DNA of 10,393 nucleotides, from NCBI GenBank assembly GCA_018658685.1, contig JABHUT010000030.1, forward strand, positions 1 to 10,393, read 5' to 3'. A program made the translations under genes and the position numbers. The first letter of the stretch is position 1; the number at the start of each line of letters is the position of its first letter. The stretch is from Alphaproteobacteria bacterium. Lineage in GTDB: Bacteria > Pseudomonadota > Alphaproteobacteria > MED-G09. Shown in pieces: positions 5,857-10,393 of this stretch. The notes beneath the pieces are model-generated. The model saw only the letters and a list, made by a program, of their open reading frames with translations, was not told where the DNA came from and did no database searches.

Positions 5857-7209
5857 ATGCAAATTAACAAAGATAAAAAAAAATCTCTTTTTATAAAGAG
5901 CTATGGATGCCAGATGAATGAGTATGATTCTGAGCGAATGGCTGAAATACTTGAGCCCTTTAACTATTCTCCCGTGAATGAGCCAGACCAGGCAGATTTG
6001 ATAATATTAAATACATGCCATATTAGAGAAAAAGCAGCAGAAAAAATTTATTCAGAACTTGGCCGCTTGAAAAAAATTAATAATAAAAGTAATAGAGAAC
6101 CAAAAATTGCTGTAGCTGGATGTGTTGGTCAGGCCGAAGGACAAGAGATTATCAATAGATCGCCAATTGTCGATCTTGTTTTTGGTCCTCTTACTTATCA
6201 CCAACTTCCTGAAATGCTCGAAAGTATTGAAACAAAAAAAGGATTTCCAAATAAAAAATTAGTTAATATAGAAGTTCCAGATATTGATAAATTTAATCAA
6301 CTAAAGGGTTCGCGTAAATCTTTAAGGTCTATTAGCTCTTTATTATCAGTTCAGGAAGGTTGTGATAAATTTTGTTCCTTTTGCGTTGTTCCTTATACAC
6401 GAGGTGTAGAAATATCTCGACCTGCCAATCAGATTTTAAAAGAAGCTGTTGAGCTTGTCGAAAACGGCGCAAAAGAAATAATTCTCTTAGGTCAAAATGT
6501 TAATGCTTGGTTGGGTAAAGGACTTAATGAAACCGAATGGACTTTTCCAAAGCTTATTAAAGAATTATCTGAGTTAGATATAGAAAGAATTAGATACATA
6601 ACAAGTCATCCGAGAGATATGACAGATGAATTAATGCGCTCGCATAAAGATATTGAAAAACTTCAACCCTACCTTCACCTCCCTGTTCAATCGGGTTCAG
6701 ATAAAATTCTTAAGGAAATGAATAGAGGATACAGCTTTTCTGAATACATGAGAATTATTAATAAATCTAGGGATTATAGACCTGATATTGCCATATCTGG
6801 CGATTTTATAGTTGGATTTCCTGGTGAAACAGATAAAGATTTTGAAGACACATTGAGGATTGTAAAAGAGGTAAAGTATGCTCACGCTTATAGTTTTAAA
6901 TACTCATCAAGGCCAGGGACACCCGCGTCTTTAATGGAAAATCATATTGAAGAGCATGTTAAAAGTGAAAGACTAAAAGTTTTGCAGGATTTAATAAAAG
7001 AACATACTCGAGAATTTAATAGATCTTTTGTTGGCAAAGAAATAGATGTTCTAATAGATAAGCCCGGTAATGGTAAAAATAGATTGTCAGGTAGATCGGC
7101 ATACTTACAATCAGTTCACATGGACGGAAGTATCTCGATGGTTGGTGAAATTATAAAAGCAAAAGTTACCAAGTCGAGAGATAATAGTCTTGAATGTGTT
7201 ATTTCATAA
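5857..7209 (+). CDS. miaB: MiaB, tRNA-2-methylthio-N6-isopentenyladenosine synthase
   Basis: Radical SAM methylthiotransferase that converts i6A37 to ms2i6A37 in tRNAs reading UNN codons, in the cytosol. The 450-residue length is standard. The N-terminal MTTase domain carries the auxiliary-cluster cysteines Cys18 (SYGCQMNEYDS), Cys54 (LNTCHIREKA) and Cys89 (VAGCVGQAEG). The radical SAM motif CxxxCxxC is Cys169, Cys173 and Cys176 (EGCDKFCSFCVVPYTRG). The core continues through LGQNVNAW, TSHPRDM, LPVQSGSDKIL and ISGDFIVGFPGET. The C-terminal TRAM domain (about 380-445) fits RNA binding. ATG follows the fur stop with no gap and only a weak ribosome site, so translation is probably coupled to fur. 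An A9 run lies at 5875-5883. Both [4Fe-4S] sites depend on Fe-S delivery, possibly by the Nfu protein encoded upstream. Confidence 0.97.
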   Translation: MQINKDKKKSLFIKSYGCQMNEYDSERMAEILEPFNYSPVNEPDQADLIILNTCHIREKAAEKIYSELGRLKKINNKSNREPKIAVAGCVGQAEGQEIINRSPIVDLVFGPLTYHQLPEMLESIETKKGFPNKKLVNIEVPDIDKFNQLKGSRKSLRSISSLLSVQEGCDKFCSFCVVPYTRGVEISRPANQILKEAVELVENGAKEIILLGQNVNAWLGKGLNETEWTFPKLIKELSELDIERIRYITSHPRDMTDELMRSHKDIEKLQPYLHLPVQSGSDKILKEMNRGYSFSEYMRIINKSRDYRPDIAISGDFIVGFPGETDKDFEDTLRIVKEVKYAHAYSFKYSSRPGTPASLMENHIEEHVKSERLKVLQDLIKEHTREFNRSFVGKEIDVLIDKPGNGKNRLSGRSAYLQSVHMDGSISMVGEIIKAKVTKSRDNSLECVIS

Positions 7210-7218
7210 AGAGTCATA

Positions 7219-8193
7219 ATGAAGACAAATAAAAATCTATTAAAGGAAATAAGTAAGGTAATTGAGCTAGAAGATAATTCTTGTTTAGTAGATTTATATG
7301 GAGAGCACGATGAAAATCTATCTAAGCTAGAGAATAACTTTGGAATTCATATTTCATATAGAGGGAATATACTCGAGTTTAGGGGAGAATCGGAACCTTG
7401 CCTAGAGGCAAGTCAATTAGTCTTAAAGGTTTATAAAAAATTATTAAGTGGAGAAAAAATTAATTCAGAAATGTTTGATAATTTCTCTAAGAAAGATATT
7501 CTTGCAAGCGCTGAAAGATTAAACACAATATTAATTAAAACGAAAAAGAAGAATATTTACTCAAGATCCTCAAACCAGTCTAAATTTGTTGAATTAATTA
7601 AGTCTAAAGATTTAGTTTTTGGAGTTGGCCCTGCCGGAACCGGTAAGACTTATCTAGCAGTTGCGTGTGCTGTAGAATCTCTTCTTAAGAAAGATATTAA
7701 TAAAATAATTTTATCTAGGCCTGCTGTCGAGGCGGGAGAAAGATTAGGTTTTCTTCCTGGCGATTTGAAAGAAAAAATTGATCCTTATTTGAGACCTTTA
7801 TATGATGCTATGAATGATTTAATTCCAGAAAAAACTTTAGAGAAGTATATTGAAAGTAATATAATTGAGATTGCCCCCCTAGCCTTCATGAGGGGAAGAA
7901 CTCTTGAGAATGCCTTTATCATTTTAGATGAAGCTCAAAATACTTCATCAATGCAAATGAAGATGTTTTTAACAAGGCTTGGGAAAAATTCAAGTATGGT
8001 TGTTGTTGGTGATTCAACCCAAATCGATTTACCAAGAGGTGAAAAATCTGGGTTATCAGAAATACTTGAAATAATGCCTAAAACAAATGATATTGGGCAG
8101 GTGCATTTTAAGAATAAGGATATAACAAGACATAGCCTTGTAACGAAAATCGTTAAAGCATATGAAAGCAATCAAAGAGAGACAAAAAGATAG
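7219..8193 (+). CDS. PhoH-like (YbeZ) ATPase
   Basis: A 324-residue cytosolic P-loop NTPase of the PhoH/YbeZ family. An N-terminal region (about 1-110) resembles the family's small alpha/beta domain. The ATPase core follows: VFGVGPAGTGKTYLA with Walker A at 137-144, SRPAVEAGERLGFLPGDL (166-183), FMRGRTLENAFIILDEAQ with Walker B at about 233-240, and the VVVGDSTQIDLPRG block (261-274). These agree with YbeZ-type PhoH, thought to be an RNA-linked ATPase acting with the endonuclease YbeY; the exact role is unsettled. The linkage to ybeY here (stop and start share one base) is the classic arrangement. A ribosome site AAAGAG (7208-7213) precedes ATG by 5 bases. Family sure; activity inferred. Confidence 0.94.
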   Translation: MKTNKNLLKEISKVIELEDNSCLVDLYGEHDENLSKLENNFGIHISYRGNILEFRGESEPCLEASQLVLKVYKKLLSGEKINSEMFDNFSKKDILASAERLNTILIKTKKKNIYSRSSNQSKFVELIKSKDLVFGVGPAGTGKTYLAVACAVESLLKKDINKIILSRPAVEAGERLGFLPGDLKEKIDPYLRPLYDAMNDLIPEKTLEKYIESNIIEIAPLAFMRGRTLENAFIILDEAQNTSSMQMKMFLTRLGKNSSMVVVGDSTQIDLPRGEKSGLSEILEIMPKTNDIGQVHFKNKDITRHSLVTKIVKAYESNQRETKR

Positions 8194-8663
8194 TGTCTGA
8201 TATTTTAATTGATATTTCTGCTAGTGATGATTGGAGCAAGGATGAAATCACTTTAGTAGAGAAAATTTTATTATTTTCATTTAAGGCTTTATCAAATAAA
8301 AAACTCACTGAGATAAGCGTTAGATTAACTGGAGATGAAGAAATAAAGTTATTAAATAAACAATATAGAGATAAAAATTCTTCTACGAATGTTTTATCCT
8401 TTCCTTCCCTTAATGACTCTATTCACCCTGAAGCTAATGAGATGCTCGGTGATATTGTAATTTCTAAAGATACAGTTTTAAGGGAAGCTAAAAATTCAAA
8501 GAAAAGTTTTGAGCAACATTTGTCACATCTTGGGATTCATGGTTTGTTGCACTTAATGGGGTTTTCTCATGATAAAGAAAATGAGGCTTTAATTATGGAA
8601 GGTATCGAGGTTAAGATTTTAAAAGATCTAGGGATACCTAATCCTTATGAAGGTGTTATATGA
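8193..8663 (+). CDS. ybeY: YbeY endoribonuclease (rRNA maturation)
   Basis: A 156-residue zinc-dependent single-strand endoribonuclease that takes part in 16S rRNA 3'-end maturation and ribosome quality control. The metal site HGLLHLMGFSHD supplies His116, His120 and His126, the H-x3-H-x5-H pattern of the family. The upstream RLTGDEEIKLLNKQYR and NVLSFP (66-71) and GDIVIS blocks are also typical. Length is normal. The start is GTG 8193-8195, sharing its first G with the last base of the phoH-like stop TAG. This gives an N-terminus that runs directly into a family-like strand (ILIDIS). The 3' end overlaps the corC start by ATGA. These overlaps indicate tightly coupled translation of phoH, ybeY and corC. 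Confidence 0.96.
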   Translation: MSDILIDISASDDWSKDEITLVEKILLFSFKALSNKKLTEISVRLTGDEEIKLLNKQYRDKNSSTNVLSFPSLNDSIHPEANEMLGDIVISKDTVLREAKNSKKSFEQHLSHLGIHGLLHLMGFSHDKENEALIMEGIEVKILKDLGIPNPYEGVI

Positions 8664-9523
8664 AAATAGATTTAGAAAAAATATTCAATAAAATTAAAAC
8701 TTATGTAATCAATACTCTTGATTTCTTAACAAGAAAAGAGTCTAGTTCATTAGGGTCAATTCTCGAGGATCACGTCGACCATCAAAGAGAATTTAGTGCT
8801 TCAGAAAAAAATATGTTGATTAATATTGTTGGGTTTGGAGAATCTCGTGTTGAAGATTCTATGGTTCCAAGAGCTGACATTATTGCTGTTGATATTAAGA
8901 CTTCTGCTGAAGAAATTATCAAGCTATTTTCTGAGTGCAATCATTCTAGGATTGCCTTGTACAGGTCAACATTAGACGATCCCATTGGGATGCTTCATAT
9001 TAAGGATTTTGTTGGCGCCCTATCTCAAATGAAAATTGAAGATATTAAAATAAAAACATTAGCTAAGGATATTCTTTTTGTACCTCCCTCAATGAAGTCT
9101 AGAGAGCTTCTTTTGAAGATGCAGGCATCAAGAATTCATATGGCGCTTGTTGTTGATGAGTATGGAGGAACAGATGGCCTCCTAACAATTGAGAATCTTA
9201 TAGAGGAAATTGTCGGAGAAATAGAAGATGAACATTCAGGGAGTGATATACAAAAGATAAATATTTATGAAAATTTTTTAGATGTTTCTGCCCGCACAAA
9301 AATTGAAGAAGTTGAAGAGATTTTAGGTTTTTCATTATTAGAAGAGGAAGTCGATGAAGAAATAGAAACTATAGGGGGCTTAGTATTCCTCTTGGCGGGA
9401 AGGATTCCGCAAAGAGGAGAGTTAATTACTCACCCAAAAGGATTTGAAATTGAAGTAAGAGAGGTTGATCAAAGAAAAATTATAAAAGTGAGGTTTAGAA
9501 TAAATTCTGAACATAACTTTTAA
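8660..9523 (+). CDS. corC: CorC/HlyC-family CBS-domain protein
   Basis: A 287-residue protein with two CBS domains (about 66-125 and 132-190) and a C-terminal CorC_HlyC transporter-associated domain (about 200-280). Landmarks are RVEDSMVPRADI (63-74), DDPIGMLHIKDF, MALVVDEYGGTDGLLTIENL (161-180) and a final GFEIEVREVD strand. It is the short, soluble form lacking the membrane DUF21 domain of larger homologues. The family has been linked to Mg/Co efflux (CorC) and, in older annotation, to haemolysin (HlyC/TlyC). A haemolysin role is doubtful, and the placement between ybeY and lnt is the same as in E. coli (ybeX). The start ATG overlaps the ybeY stop as ATGA with GAAGG at 8649-8653. Function is a family-level inference, perhaps ion homeostasis or a ribosome-linked role. 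Confidence 0.92.
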   Translation: MKIDLEKIFNKIKTYVINTLDFLTRKESSSLGSILEDHVDHQREFSASEKNMLINIVGFGESRVEDSMVPRADIIAVDIKTSAEEIIKLFSECNHSRIALYRSTLDDPIGMLHIKDFVGALSQMKIEDIKIKTLAKDILFVPPSMKSRELLLKMQASRIHMALVVDEYGGTDGLLTIENLIEEIVGEIEDEHSGSDIQKINIYENFLDVSARTKIEEVEEILGFSLLEEEVDEEIETIGGLVFLLAGRIPQRGELITHPKGFEIEVREVDQRKIIKVRFRINSEHNF

Positions 9524-9538
9524 CCACAAAGAATTAAC

Positions 9539-10393
9539 ATGAAATTAAATTCTTATAGATTTTTTTTATTTAGTTTAATTAGTTTGTTTGCAGGGTCTAT
9601 CTCAATTTTCTCTCAGGCGCCCTTTAATTTCCTGCCTGTTCTTTTTTTTAGTTTTCCTTTTTTGTTTCTTATTCTAGGGGCTGAAAATTTTAAAGATTCC
9701 TTCTTAAAGAGATCAGTTAGATTTGTTTATTTTGGAAGTATCTTCTTGTATGGATATTTCTTTTTTGGACTATCTTGGATTGGCTCCGCCTTTAGTTATA
9801 AATTAGAGTTCGAAGGATTAAAGTTTTTGAGCATTTTTGGTCTCCCTCTCCTTCTTGTTCTTTTATCAAGCCCGGGTTGGCTTATTACGGCGCTTTTCTG
9901 GGGACCAAGATTGCAAAGTTGTTTTGCCATAGCCTTTGGAGTAATAGTTGGGGAATATTTGAGAAGTATTTTACTAACTGGTTTTCCTTGGATTTTATTT
10001 GGCCATTCATTATCGTTTGATGATAGAGCAATGCAAATCTCATCAATTGTTGGCGCTCATTCAGCTAGCTTAATAGTCGTACTATTTTCTTTGACGCCAA
10101 TTTTACTTATAAATAAGAAAACTATTTTTCCTGGATTAATTACAGCTAGCATACTTCCACTTTTAATTTTTTATGGTTCCACAAGGATCCCTGATGCATT
10201 AAATTTTTCTGAAAAAAGTTTTTTACTGGTTCAGCCAAATATTTCACAAGATATGAAATTAAGTCGTGATAGTTTTCAGCTTTCCATGGATAAGCTTATT
10301 AATTTATCATCAAAAAATCAAAATGCAGATCTCATTATTTGGCCTGAGAGTGCATTACCAGTTTTGCTTTCGCAAGATGATCAAATAAGAAAA
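9539..10393 (+). CDS. lnt: Apolipoprotein N-acyltransferase Lnt (partial, 3' end cut by window)
   Basis: An open frame from ATG 9539 runs 285 codons to the window end without a stop; the full enzyme is usually around 500 residues. Lnt is an inner-membrane nitrilase-fold enzyme that adds the third acyl chain to the N-terminal diacylglyceryl cysteine of lipoproteins. The first ~215 residues are strongly hydrophobic with several predicted membrane helices, including YGYFFFGLSWIGSAF (71-85) and GFPWILFGHSL (148-158), both typical. The nitrilase domain begins at about 228 (LLVQPNISQDMK), and IIWPESALP places the catalytic glutamate at Glu270 (E. coli Glu267). The catalytic Lys and Cys lie beyond the edge. 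The 15-base gap after corC has only a weak ribosome site. The corC-lnt order matches that found in many proteobacteria. Identity is secure; completeness cannot be judged. Confidence 0.94.
   Translation, partial: MKLNSYRFFLFSLISLFAGSISIFSQAPFNFLPVLFFSFPFLFLILGAENFKDSFLKRSVRFVYFGSIFLYGYFFFGLSWIGSAFSYKLEFEGLKFLSIFGLPLLLVLLSSPGWLITALFWGPRLQSCFAIAFGVIVGEYLRSILLTGFPWILFGHSLSFDDRAMQISSIVGAHSASLIVVLFSLTPILLINKKTIFPGLITASILPLLIFYGSTRIPDALNFSEKSFLLVQPNISQDMKLSRDSFQLSMDKLINLSSKNQNADLIIWPESALPVLLSQDDQIRK

Noticed and set aside
8660..9523. Calling the CBS protein a haemolysin
   Set aside because: The HlyC/TlyC label comes from legacy family naming; the domains seen (two CBS plus CorC_HlyC) and the ybeY-lnt context fit a YbeX/CorC housekeeping protein.

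Overview
The window is a densely packed, single-strand stretch of housekeeping genes from an AT-rich (by eye about two thirds A+T) bacterium. Gene content, order and protein style point to an alphaproteobacterium. The order is probable glnD end - murJ - trpS - usp - nfu - rutE-like - tsaB - rimI - fur - miaB - phoH/ybeZ - ybeY - corC - lnt, and the Fur protein lacks the CxxC zinc site, as alphaproteobacterial Fur/Mur proteins do. Low GC, very short or negative spacers and no mobile DNA suggest a streamlined genome, perhaps a free-living marine lineage. The exact clade cannot be fixed from this sequence alone.

Layout: bases 1-72 hold the last 24 codons (stop included) of an upstream gene, probably glnD by position. 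Then come murJ (lipid II flippase), trpS (tryptophanyl-tRNA synthetase, TTG start with a strong ribosome site), a universal-stress-like protein, an Nfu-type Fe-S carrier, a RutE-like nitroreductase whose GTG start lies inside nfu, tsaB (tRNA t6A synthesis), rimI (N-acetyltransferase, overlapping tsaB), a Fur-family regulator, miaB (tRNA ms2i6A), a PhoH-like ATPase, ybeY (rRNA endonuclease), a CorC/HlyC CBS protein and the first 285 codons of lnt (apolipoprotein N-acyltransferase), cut by the window end.

All genes are on the + strand. The largest gap between coding regions is 37 bases (rimI-fur), and several junctions overlap by 1, 4, 14 or about 25 bases, so a long polycistronic arrangement with translational coupling is likely. 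No terminator-like hairpin, tRNA, rRNA, CRISPR array, insertion sequence or obvious repeat was seen, and there is no gene-free stretch longer than 37 bases.

Functionally the cluster joins envelope building (murJ, lnt, corC), tRNA charging and modification at position 37 (trpS, tsaB, miaB), ribosome maturation (ybeY, phoH, rimI), and iron/Fe-S handling (nfu, fur, and Fe-S-dependent miaB). I see no convincing new system. The points worth a second look are the Fe-S/iron/tRNA-modification grouping, an orphan RutE-like reductase, a stress protein with a degraded nucleotide-binding loop, and long A tracts at the 5' ends of murJ and miaB.
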